A stretch of DNA of 64,000 nucleotides from Roseithermus sacchariphilus. Its GTDB lineage: Bacteria > Bacteroidota > Rhodothermia > Rhodothermales > MEBIC09517. The translations under genes were made by a program, and so were the position numbers. The stretch spans positions 3,206,664 to 3,270,663 of the forward strand of contig CP030158.1 of NCBI GenBank assembly GCA_003285105.1, given 5' to 3'. The notes beneath the pieces were generated by a model. That model saw nothing but the letters and a program-made list of their open reading frames with translations, was not told where the DNA came from and made no database searches. Below, one piece after another: positions 54,435 to 62,136 of this stretch; positions within the stretch are counted from its first letter, which is position 1; the number at the start of each line of letters is the position of its first letter.

Positions 54435-55205
54435 TCAGGCCGGCACACCGAGGACCTGCTCGTAGATGGCCTTGATGTCGTCGACGAGGGCCTCGCCGGT
54501 GGGGTCGAAGGTGAGCGCGTCGTCGGCGCTCCGGGTGCTCGTCCCGGGCAGCGCGACGGCGTCGGCCCGGGCGGCAGCGAGGTCCTGCAGCGCACCACGG
54601 GCGGTGTCGGCGGGCAACTGGAGCCGGGCCACCAGCTCGTCGGTGACGTCGGCCACCACGCCCGTGTCGTCCGGCGTGAAGACGAGCTTCGTCTTGGCGA
54701 ACAGCTCGGCGTCGGCATACTCGGTGCGGAGCAGCGTGGCGACGGGGGCGGCCATCCAGCCGAAGAGGTGGATGAGGTCCGGCCCCCAGCCCAGCTTGGA
54801 GATGGTTTCGAGGACGGCGCGCCCGAAGAAGATCGCCCGCTCGGCGTTGTCCTCGTACGGCTCCTTGCTCTTGCGGTCGGCATAGACGCCTTTGCGCTTG
54901 AAGTAGCGCTTGCTGTCCATGAAATACACCTGCAGCCGGATGCCGGGGATGGAGGCCACTTTGACCTTGAGGGTTTCCGTCTCCTCGCCCATCGGGATCT
55001 CGGTGCCGGAGAGGCGGATGACTTCGTGCAGGCGGTTCTTGCGCTCGCTGATGGTCCCGTAGCGAGGCATCATGATGCGGGTTTCAACGTCTCCCGATTC
55101 CTGCAGGCGCTCCGGTAGCGTACGAACCAGCGCGGCTGTGTCCGATACGTCGGCGAACGGCTTGACCTCTCCGCTCACGAAGAGGATCCTCGTTGCTTGT
55201 GCCAT
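54435..55205 (-). CDS. Glycogen/starch synthase N-terminal-domain protein (short GT5)
   Basis: A 256-residue protein equivalent to the N-terminal Rossmann domain of GT5 glycogen synthase. 'ATRILFVSGEVKPFADVSDTAALVRTLPERL' aligns with the glycogen synthase opening, but the ADP-glucose KxGGL motif is replaced by KPFADV. 'VETRIMMPRYGTISERKNRL', 'VYFMDSKRYFKRKGVY', 'NAERAIFFGRAVLETISKLGW' and 'PDLIHLFGWMAAPVATLL' also match. The C-terminal GT-B domain is missing, so it is not expected to make glycogen alone. Proteins of this short form are frequent in Bacteroidota. ATG 55205 is chosen; a candidate promoter starts about 150 bases upstream. Confidence 0.82.
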   Translation of the reverse strand: MAQATRILFVSGEVKPFADVSDTAALVRTLPERLQESGDVETRIMMPRYGTISERKNRLHEVIRLSGTEIPMGEETETLKVKVASIPGIRLQVYFMDSKRYFKRKGVYADRKSKEPYEDNAERAIFFGRAVLETISKLGWGPDLIHLFGWMAAPVATLLRTEYADAELFAKTKLVFTPDDTGVVADVTDELVARLQLPADTARGALQDLAAARADAVALPGTSTRSADDALTFDPTGEALVDDIKAIYEQVLGVPA

Positions 55206-55352
55206 ACTTCTCTTGCTTTTGAGTGGGTAGAGAGCGGGCCGGGATCCACCCGGGCCGGGCGGCCGCCGGGGAGGGTCGTCGGTGCCGGGGAGGGGCGGCT
55301 GAAAAGCGATTCCAGGACCGACGGCCTCTGCCGCTGGGCGCTGCATCAGCCT

Positions 55353-55384
55353 AAAAAGGTACGGAATGAATGGCCGTTATTCAA
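55353..55384 (-). promoter_or_regulatory. Candidate promoter of the short GT5 gene
   Basis: On the minus strand TTG (55384-55382) is followed after 20 bases by TACCTTTTT (55361-55353), a near match to the Bacteroidota TAnnTTTG -7 element. It lies in the 255-base gap between the GH31 stop and the GT5 start, in the most AT-rich part of that gap. Confidence 0.5.
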
Positions 55385-55460
55385 GATCGGCCGGTGTCGA
55401 AATACGGCGTGGGAAGCGAGCATACGGCCCCGGCAGGCACGGGGATCCGTGCGGAGCGGC

Positions 55461-57842
55461 TCAGCCCCATCCGAGCGTCACCTCATCGACGTGTGCCGGC
55501 ACGCGCACGCCCTCCGGCTCTTGCCCCTCGGTGGCGCCTGCATCCCACCCGGTGGCTTCTGTGCCGTCGAGGCGCACACGATCCGGCCGCAGCGTACGGC
55601 CGGGCACGACCAGCCGGAAGCGGCGCAGGTCGCCGGCGTACGATCCGGTGCGGGTGCACCGCACGCGCAGCCGCGGCCCGTCGATCTCGGTCATGGAGAA
55701 CACGGTGTGCTGGAAGTCGCCCTGCCGGTAGGCCCGGCTCCGGCCGTCGTCTCGGTAGAGCGCAGAGGTGCCGGTACCCGGGTACAGCCGCAGTTCCAGT
55801 TCCTCGACGGGCCGCTCGTCCACGTGCTGGCGGACGGGCGCCAGCGGCAGCACGGTGCCGGCCTTCACGAAGAGCGGCAGGTGGTCCAGTTCGGCGGAGA
55901 CGAGCACCGTGCGGCCGCCCTCGAACGCCGCGCCGGTCCAGAAGTCGTACCAGCGACCGGCGGGGAGGTAGACCTTCCGGGCGGTGCGGCCGGGATGGAG
56001 CACGGGCGCCACGAGCAGGGCCTCGCCCAGGAGGAACTGGTCGTCGAGGGCGAGAACCGCGTCGTCCTGGGGATAATGCAGCACGAGGGGGCGGAGCGGT
56101 GGCAGGCCGGTGCGGGCGTGCTCCTCGAACAGGGTGTAGAACAGCGGGATCAGGCGGTAGCGCAGCTCGATGTACCGCCGGGCGATGGCTTCCACCTCCG
56201 GCCCGTAGCTCCAGGGCTCCTGGCGCGGGGCGTCGTAGGCCGAGTGTGTGCGGAACAGCGGGGAAAACGCGCCGAGCTGGATCCAGCGGGCATACAGCTC
56301 CGGGCTGGGCGCTCCGATGAAGCCGCCGACGTCGCTCCCGGCGAAGGGCACCCCGCTCAGCCCCAGCGAGAGCAGCATGGGGAGCACCATCTGCAGGTGC
56401 GACCAGTCGGCCACGTTGTCGCCGGTCCAGACGGAGGCGTAGCGCTGGATGCCGGCGAACGCGGCGCGGGTGATGAGGAAGGGGCGCGTGTCGGGGTCGC
56501 GGGCGTCCAGCGCTTCGTAGGCCGCCCGGGCCATCAGCAGGCCATAGACGTTGTGGGCTTCCCGATGGGTGCCTCCCAGCCCCTCGAAGTCGTGCACCAG
56601 CAGCGCCGGCGCGGTGTTGCCTTCGAAGACCGCCGGCTCGTTCATGTCATTCCAGAACCCCGCCACCCCCGTGTCGGCGAACGTCCGGTAGTAGCCGCCG
56701 AACCAGTCGCGCGTGGCGGGGCGGGTGAAGTCGGGGAAGTGACAGTCGCCCGGCCAGACGGGGGCGGTGTAGGGCGTGCCGTCCGGGTAGGTCACGAAGG
56801 CCTCCCGGCGCCGGCCTTCCTCGTAGACGGCATAGCCCGGGTCTACCTTCACGCCGGGGTCTACGATGACGATGGTTTTGACGCCCTCGTGCGCCAGGTC
56901 GTGCAGCAGGCGTTCCGGGTCGGGGAAGCGCTCGGGGTCCCAGGTGAAGACCCGGTAGCCGTCCATGTAGTGGATGTCGAGGTGGAGGACGTCGAGGGGG
57001 ATGCGGCGGTCCCGGAATTGGCGGACGAGGCTGCGCACCTCGTGCTCGGGATGGTAGCTCCACCGGCTCTGGTGGTAGCCGAGCGCCCAGCGTGGCGGCA
57101 ACGGCATCCGCCCGGTGAGGGCCGTGTAGCGCCGGAGGACGTCGTGGATGGTGGGGCCGAGGCAGACGTAGTAGCGCATCTCGCCGCCCTCGGTGCCGAA
57201 GGAGACGCAGCGGCGCGCCTCGGCGGCGAAGTCGAACCGCGAGCGGTGGCTGTTGTCGAGGAAGATGCCGTAGGCCCGCCGCGGGCCGTCGGCACAGGGT
57301 TGCAGGGCGATGAAGAAGGGCAGGCTTTTGTAGATGGGATCCTGGAGCCGCTGGTAGCCGAAGAAGTCGGTGTTCCAGTTCTCGAAGGCCCGGTGCGTAC
57401 GGTCCAGCGGGGCCGTCTTTTCCCCGAGGCCGTAGTAATGCGTGCCCTCCACGTGCCGCTTCCAGACCCAGGTCAGCCCGTCCTGCCAGCCGATGCCGAA
57501 GTCGTCGGCGGCGAAGACGTGCCCGTCGGCGTCCTCGAATCGGATCCGCAGCGGGTCGCGGGCGAGGACGCCGGCGTAGGCGCCGCACCGGACCCGGACC
57601 TCGTCCGGCGTCCGGGTGATGGTCACGGGGTGGTCCGGGGCCGCGGGGGCGTCGGCGCGGACGGCGTAGGAGAAGGGCGGGTCGTCGAAGGCCGCACCGG
57701 GCGGCGCGAAGCGGACCCGGAAGACGCCGTCGGCGAGGGCGTGCAGGCGCACCCGCGCTTCGCCGGCCACCGCCTCGATGCCGGCAGCGTCTTCGGTGAG
57801 GGCGGTGGTGGACGTGAGATAGGAGATGAGTTGCCGGGGCAT
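55461..57842 (-). CDS. Glycoside hydrolase family 31 (alpha-glucosidase-like)
   Basis: A 793-residue enzyme. The N-terminal beta-sandwich (residues 1-230) contains 'VEGTHYYGLGEKTAPLDRTHRAFENWNTD'. The catalytic barrel starts 'MPLPPRWALGYHQSRWSYHPEHEV', with 'PLDVLHLDIHYMDGYRVFTWDPERFPD', the nucleophile D399 in GFWNDMNEPAVF and the acid/base D475 in VWTGDNVADWSHLQ. 'FAGSDVGGFIGAPSPELYARWIQLGAFSPLFRTHSA' is also canonical. GH31 enzymes release glucose from alpha-glucans or xylose from xyloglucan; the residues present suit an alpha-glucosidase. No signal peptide is visible with the ATG at 57842, so it is probably cytoplasmic. It may feed glucose to the ROK kinase. Confidence 0.95.
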   Translation of the reverse strand: MPRQLISYLTSTTALTEDAAGIEAVAGEARVRLHALADGVFRVRFAPPGAAFDDPPFSYAVRADAPAAPDHPVTITRTPDEVRVRCGAYAGVLARDPLRIRFEDADGHVFAADDFGIGWQDGLTWVWKRHVEGTHYYGLGEKTAPLDRTHRAFENWNTDFFGYQRLQDPIYKSLPFFIALQPCADGPRRAYGIFLDNSHRSRFDFAAEARRCVSFGTEGGEMRYYVCLGPTIHDVLRRYTALTGRMPLPPRWALGYHQSRWSYHPEHEVRSLVRQFRDRRIPLDVLHLDIHYMDGYRVFTWDPERFPDPERLLHDLAHEGVKTIVIVDPGVKVDPGYAVYEEGRRREAFVTYPDGTPYTAPVWPGDCHFPDFTRPATRDWFGGYYRTFADTGVAGFWNDMNEPAVFEGNTAPALLVHDFEGLGGTHREAHNVYGLLMARAAYEALDARDPDTRPFLITRAAFAGIQRYASVWTGDNVADWSHLQMVLPMLLSLGLSGVPFAGSDVGGFIGAPSPELYARWIQLGAFSPLFRTHSAYDAPRQEPWSYGPEVEAIARRYIELRYRLIPLFYTLFEEHARTGLPPLRPLVLHYPQDDAVLALDDQFLLGEALLVAPVLHPGRTARKVYLPAGRWYDFWTGAAFEGGRTVLVSAELDHLPLFVKAGTVLPLAPVRQHVDERPVEELELRLYPGTGTSALYRDDGRSRAYRQGDFQHTVFSMTEIDGPRLRVRCTRTGSYAGDLRRFRLVVPGRTLRPDRVRLDGTEATGWDAGATEGQEPEGVRVPAHVDEVTLGWG

Positions 57843-58054
57843 AGCACCAATCGAGTGGGTTGTGCGTAGAAGCGACGGTTCGTAGAAGGCCCACGCCAAG
57901 AGATCGCGTCCGCCGCCGGCCGGTGGGGGGCGATCGGGGGAGGAGGCAGGGCCCGTCCTTGTAGCCTCGCCTCGGCCGCCTGATCCCATGCGCGCCGCCG
58001 GACACGGACGCCATCGACATGCACGCGACATCGAACAACATTGGAGGACAGACG

Positions 58055-59002
58055 ATGCGGCTATCGCACCCTGCAACGGACGGCACCGACGGCTCCACGA
58101 CCGGCCTGGGGCTGGGGGTGGCGCTGGGCGGCGGCGGGATGAAAGGCTGGGCACACCTGGGCGTCATCTCGGTGCTGGACCGGCTGGGGTTGCGGCCCAG
58201 CGTCATCGCCGGGTGCAGCGCCGGAGCGCTCATCGGCGCCTACTACGCCTATGGCTATTCCATGGAGGAGATGCGGCGGTTCATGCGCGAGCAACGCACC
58301 TCCTCGCTCTTCGCGCTGCGCCTCGACGGCCTCGGACTGCTCGGCACCGACGGCTTCCGTGCCTACCTCCAGCAGCACCTGGGCGACTGCACGTTCGAGG
58401 ATCTGAAGGTCCCGTTCTACGTCATCACGACGGATCTGGAGACGGGCCGAGAGGTGGTGCTGAGCCGGGGGTCGCTCGTCGATGCGGTGCTGGCCTCCAG
58501 CGCCATGCCCGGCATCTTCGCTCCAGTCGAGATCGACGGGCGGCTGCTGATCGACGGGGGGCTGTGCAACAACGTGCCGGTGAGCGCCCTGGTCAACCAC
58601 GGGGCGCGCTACACCGTGGGCGTCCGCCTGCACCGGGACGTCAACAGCCTGGATGCGCCGTCTCTTCGCAAACTCCCGCAGGCCCGTGGGGATCAGCCGG
58701 TGAGCCTGGCGATGTGGACGGAACGGCTGGCCCGCTCCATCCGCCGGCAGAACGGGCACCTTCCCAACGGCTTCGAGGTGATGAGCCGCGTGATGGAGAT
58801 CGTCGTGTCGCAGATCGAGCGGTACCGGCTGCAGGCGTATCCGCCGGATGTGCTCATCGAGCCGGAAGTCTCCCACGTCAATGTGCTGAGCTTCTCGGAA
58901 GAGAAAGAGGATATCTTCGCCTGCGGGGTCCAGGCGGCCGAGGCGCACGAAGCCGTGCTGCGCCAGATCGCCCTCCGGCTCGGGGCGGTGGCGGCGTCCT
59001 GA
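58055..59002 (+). CDS. Patatin-like phospholipase
   Basis: A 315-residue protein. The oxyanion loop is ALGGGGMKGWAHLGVI, the nucleophile S55 lies in IAGCSAGALIGAYYAYGY (GxSxG), and the catalytic D167 is in LLIDGGLCNNVPVSAL, so the Ser-Asp dyad is complete. 'LEDLKVP'-like 'FEDLKVPFYVITTDLETGREVVL' and 'SRGSLVDAVLASSAMPGIFAPV' are also standard. It probably hydrolyses membrane lipids or acyl esters. The ATG at 58055 is chosen because GGAGGA stands 6-7 bases upstream; an ATG at 58019 lacks this. Divergent from GH31 and convergent with the archaemetzincin-like gene. Confidence 0.93.
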   Translation: MRLSHPATDGTDGSTTGLGLGVALGGGGMKGWAHLGVISVLDRLGLRPSVIAGCSAGALIGAYYAYGYSMEEMRRFMREQRTSSLFALRLDGLGLLGTDGFRAYLQQHLGDCTFEDLKVPFYVITTDLETGREVVLSRGSLVDAVLASSAMPGIFAPVEIDGRLLIDGGLCNNVPVSALVNHGARYTVGVRLHRDVNSLDAPSLRKLPQARGDQPVSLAMWTERLARSIRRQNGHLPNGFEVMSRVMEIVVSQIERYRLQAYPPDVLIEPEVSHVNVLSFSEEKEDIFACGVQAAEAHEAVLRQIALRLGAVAAS

Positions 59003-59047
59003 AACGGCCCCTCGTCTGCCCGTGCCGGTAACCCCTCGGGGTCCCCC

Positions 59048-60277
59048 TCAGGTTTCCTCGTTCACGAAGGCGACGTGACGGAAGTAGGTCTGCTCCTCGA
59101 AGCTGGCCCCGAGCGCGCCGATGATGATGCCGAGCGAGGCGACGAAGGCCGCGAGGTTCAGGTAGTGGTAGAGGTGGACGGTCCCATCCAGCGAGGCCGC
59201 CCAGCCTTCCACCAGATGGGGGCTGAAAAAGGCGCGGGTGAGGCCCAGCGTGGTACCGAAGAGCAGGACGTACATGGTGAACATCCCGAGGAGGACGGCC
59301 AGGCTGATCGAGACGTTGCTGACGACGCGCTGCTCGGCCAGCCCCCGGCGCTGCCGCCGGAGCAGCAACTGTTGCCGCCAGATGATGTAGGCGCTCGTCC
59401 CCATGAGGGCCAGCAGCGACACGCCGACCACCCGGGCGGGAGGCTGGCTCATGCCCAGATCCCAGGCCTCGGCGGTGAGGAGCAACACCGTCAGGGTCGA
59501 TGCCGCCGCGGTCGTGAGCCGGCTGAACCAGAAAGGGAACTGCCACGGTCGGATCTCGCCGACGGCCGCCAGGATGTCCGCCCATCCCAGCAGGATCACG
59601 CGCAGGTAGAAGAGCAGCGCGTTGTTGCGGTGACGGCCGGTTTCTTCCAGGCGCACGTCGGCCACGTCCTGCAGGGCCTCCTCCAGGCGGTTCGCCCCCT
59701 CGGGGCCAAAGCGCACCATGTGGTCCAGGTCGGTCACGGTCTTCAGGTCATACATGAAGTCCGCCGGGTCATCTTCCTCATGAGGCAGGTCGTTCAGGTG
59801 GCCGAAGAGGTGCAGCGCGAGCGAAACCACGCGCCGGGCGAGGCGTTCGGCCCGCTCCTCCTCGCCGATCAGCTCGGACGCCGCGGCCGGGTCGATGCGC
59901 GCCGTGGAGAGGGCGGCCACGCTGACGGCCTGTGACGGCGTTCCCAGTGCGTAGGGCTTGTAGTAGCTCCTGAGGTCGCTGTCGGTGACGACGAGGGCAA
60001 AGTCCCAGTGCCGGGTATCCCGTTCCTGCACGCCCAGGTCGAGCAGCTTGACGGGTTCCAGCGGGCTGCTGCGGTCGAACTCGCGACGCAGGACGAGGGG
60101 CATCCGCCACGTGAAGGCGGGAAACTGCGCCTCCAGGAGCCGCAGCACCCGGCTCCGGGCGGCCTCCACGGCCTGCACGTCGATGGCGTCGAGCCGGCCG
60201 GCCAGCACCCAGCCGACTTCGATCAGGGCCAGGGATTCGGGGGCGGCGTCGGGGGCGGTGGCCGGGGCGTCGGGCAT
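59048..60277 (-). CDS. Archaemetzincin-like membrane protein without the catalytic Glu
   Basis: A 409-residue protein with two parts. Residues 10-190 resemble archaemetzincin: 'WDFALVVTDSDLRSYYKPYALGTPSQAVSVAALSTARID' followed by 'RVVSLALHLFGHLNDLPHEED'. In the zincin motif HExxHxxGxxH the three His are kept (H156, H160, H166), but the Glu is Leu157 and the Gly is Asp163, so proteolysis is not expected although zinc could still bind. The archaemetzincin Cys ligands are also absent. From about residue 210 there are four or five transmembrane helices ('ASTLTVLLLTAEAWDL', 'VVGVSLLALMGTSAYIIW', 'SISLAVLLGMFTMYVLLFG', 'LNLAAFVASLGIIIGALGA'). Family assignment is by motif reading only. It precedes chrA's stop by 48 bases on the same strand order. 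Confidence 0.6.
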   Translation of the reverse strand: MPDAPATAPDAAPESLALIEVGWVLAGRLDAIDVQAVEAARSRVLRLLEAQFPAFTWRMPLVLRREFDRSSPLEPVKLLDLGVQERDTRHWDFALVVTDSDLRSYYKPYALGTPSQAVSVAALSTARIDPAAASELIGEEERAERLARRVVSLALHLFGHLNDLPHEEDDPADFMYDLKTVTDLDHMVRFGPEGANRLEEALQDVADVRLEETGRHRNNALLFYLRVILLGWADILAAVGEIRPWQFPFWFSRLTTAAASTLTVLLLTAEAWDLGMSQPPARVVGVSLLALMGTSAYIIWRQQLLLRRQRRGLAEQRVVSNVSISLAVLLGMFTMYVLLFGTTLGLTRAFFSPHLVEGWAASLDGTVHLYHYLNLAAFVASLGIIIGALGASFEEQTYFRHVAFVNEET

Positions 60278-60325
60278 GCGGGGGGGATCGGAAGCGAGGG
60301 TGGGAGACGGTGCGGGGCGAGGCGA

Positions 60326-61522
60326 TCAGGACAGGCCGAGGAGCCAGCCGAGCAGGGCGCCGCCCGGGACGAGGTAGGCGGTGCTCAGCCGGTAGCGCAA
60401 CGTCGCCACGGCGGCCAGGACGAAGATCGCCGCGGGAGCCCAGCCGATGAGCACGCCCAGCCCGATCCGCACGGTGACGACCAGCATCAGCGCCACGGCG
60501 CTCACGTTCACGGCGTCCAGAAAGGCGGCGGACCAGGCGGACCCGCGTAGCCGGGGCACGATGGGATTCAGGAGGGCGACGAACACGAAGGAGGGCAGAA
60601 AGATGCACACGGTGGCGACGGCGGCGCCCTGCAGGCCGAGGCTCACGCTGTCCTGGCCCATCACCACGTAGCCGATGAAGGTCGCCGTGGTCAGCACCGG
60701 CCCGGGGGTGAACTGGCCGATGGCGATGGCATCCAGCAACTGCGCCTCGGTCAGCCAGCCGTAGTCCTGCACCAGGCCGCCCTCCAGAAAGGCGACGAGC
60801 ACGTAGCCGCTGCCGTAGAGGACGGCGCCGACTTTCAGGAAGAACAGGCCGAGGGGCCAGAGCGCTGCCTCGGCAGGGGGCGCGGCGGATGAGAACGTGG
60901 TCAGCAGCGGCAGCGGGGCGGTGCCCAGCGGCAGCAGCCCTCGCAGGCCGGACAGGCCGTCACGCCGGTGGCGGTAGCCCGTCAGCCAGAGCATGCCCAG
61001 CACCCCGCCGCCCAGCAGCGCCCACACCTCGCCCAGCCCGAGGACGAGCGCGGCGGCCACGCCCACACCAACGGGGACGAGCGTCCAGGAGGTGACGGCC
61101 TTGCGGCCGAGCCGCCACAGCGCGCCGAGGATCACCGCGAGCACCGCCGGTTTGACGCCGGCCAGGAAGGGCGTGACCTCCGGGAGCGTCCCATACCGCA
61201 CGTAGAGCCATCCCAGCGTCCCCGTGATCACCGCCGCCGGCAGAATGAAGCAGGCCCCCGCGACCAGCATCCCCCGCCATCCGCCGCGCTCGTAGCCCAC
61301 GTGCATCACCATCTCCGTCGAGTTCGGGCCGGGGATGAGGTTGGTCGCCCCCATCAGGTCCAGGAAATGCTGCCGGGACAGCCAGCCGCGGCGCTCGACG
61401 ACCTCGTCCTCCAGCATGGCGATGTGGGCCGCCGGACCACCGAAGGCGATGACGCCGAGTTTCAGGAACAGCCGGGCGAGCGTGCCGAGCGATGTCCCGT
61501 CCGGGACGGAGGCAGAGGGCAT
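60326..61522 (-). CDS. chrA: ChrA-family chromate transporter (two-domain)
   Basis: A 398-residue membrane protein made of two homologous halves. The first half has 'LFLKLGVIAFGGPAAHIAMLEDEVV', 'MGATNLIPGPNSTEMVMHVGY' and 'RGGWRGMLVAGACFILPAAVI'. The second half repeats these motifs as 'FFLKVGAVLYGSGYVLVAFLEGGLV' and 'LDAIAIGQFTPGPVLTTATFIGYVV'. FGGP and PGP motifs in both halves are the family signature. It exports chromate or another oxyanion. ATG 61522 is used. The archaemetzincin-like gene follows on the same strand 48 bases downstream, so they may share a transcript. ChrB-type regulators are not seen. Confidence 0.93.
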   Translation of the reverse strand: MPSASVPDGTSLGTLARLFLKLGVIAFGGPAAHIAMLEDEVVERRGWLSRQHFLDLMGATNLIPGPNSTEMVMHVGYERGGWRGMLVAGACFILPAAVITGTLGWLYVRYGTLPEVTPFLAGVKPAVLAVILGALWRLGRKAVTSWTLVPVGVGVAAALVLGLGEVWALLGGGVLGMLWLTGYRHRRDGLSGLRGLLPLGTAPLPLLTTFSSAAPPAEAALWPLGLFFLKVGAVLYGSGYVLVAFLEGGLVQDYGWLTEAQLLDAIAIGQFTPGPVLTTATFIGYVVMGQDSVSLGLQGAAVATVCIFLPSFVFVALLNPIVPRLRGSAWSAAFLDAVNVSAVALMLVVTVRIGLGVLIGWAPAAIFVLAAVATLRYRLSTAYLVPGGALLGWLLGLS

Positions 61523-61551
61523 ACGGGGAAAGCGATCCACGACGAGGGGAT

Positions 61552-61583
61552 CGGAAGATAACCCATCGCGCACAGAGCCGGAA
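61552..61583 (-). promoter_or_regulatory. Candidate chrA promoter
   Basis: On the minus strand TATCTTCCG (61560-61552) is preceded, after 20 bases, by TTC (61583-61581), one base off the TTG -33 element. The same TATCTTCCG sequence occurs upstream of ppdK. It lies 30 bases before the chrA start codon. Confidence 0.35.
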
Positions 61584-61659
61584 CCGGATCAATCGCCTTG
61601 CCGGGGAATTGGACTCTCCCGCATCGCCTTCCCCTTTGTGCGAACCCTGCAACGACCCC

Positions 61660-62091
61660 ATGGACGACCCCCGCAAGGATCCGCTGGACGTGCTGAAAGA
61701 GCATGCCGTGATCTTGTTCGATGGCGTCTGCAATCTGTGCAATGCCTCGGTCAACTTCGTGATCGACCACGACCCGGCGGGGTACTTCAAGATGGCAGCC
61801 CTCCAGTCCGACGAAGCCGCTCCGCTGCTGGCGCATTTCGGGCTGGAGGCCGACTATCTCGACAGCATCGTCCTGATCGAAGGCGACCGGGTGTATCGCC
61901 ACTCCGACGCCGCCCTGCGGGTGGCCCGGCGGCTCGACGGGGCCTGGCCGTTGCTCTATGCCTTCATCGTCGTCCCCCGGCCCATCCGGGACGCCGTCTA
62001 CGACTGGATCGCCCGGAACCGGTACGCGTGGTTCGGCCGGCGGGAGAGCTGCCGCATCCCCACGCCGGACGTGATGGACCGCTTCCTCTAG
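61660..62091 (+). CDS. DCC-family thiol-disulfide oxidoreductase (DUF393)
   Basis: A 143-residue protein with the DxxCxLC motif as D21-G-V-C24-N-L-C27 (ILFDGVCNLCNASVNFVIDHD). 'FKMAALQSDEAAPLLAHFG' and 'DSIVLIEGDRVYRHSDAALRVARRL' continue the family pattern, and the protein ends near 'IARNRYAWFGRRESCRIP'. The DCC family is predicted to carry out thiol-disulfide exchange on a thioredoxin-like fold. The ATG at 61660 is the first start that leaves the domain complete. Divergent from chrA. Confidence 0.92.
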   Translation: MDDPRKDPLDVLKEHAVILFDGVCNLCNASVNFVIDHDPAGYFKMAALQSDEAAPLLAHFGLEADYLDSIVLIEGDRVYRHSDAALRVARRLDGAWPLLYAFIVVPRPIRDAVYDWIARNRYAWFGRRESCRIPTPDVMDRFL

Positions 62092-62136
62092 CCCGAGGCG
62101 CGAGGCCCTGCCCGCGAAGGTCGCCGCCTGCCGGCG

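Noticed and set aside
59028-59044. Terminator between the patatin and archaemetzincin-like genes
   Set aside because: ACCCC-TC-GGGGT has only a two-base loop and no T-tract on either strand.
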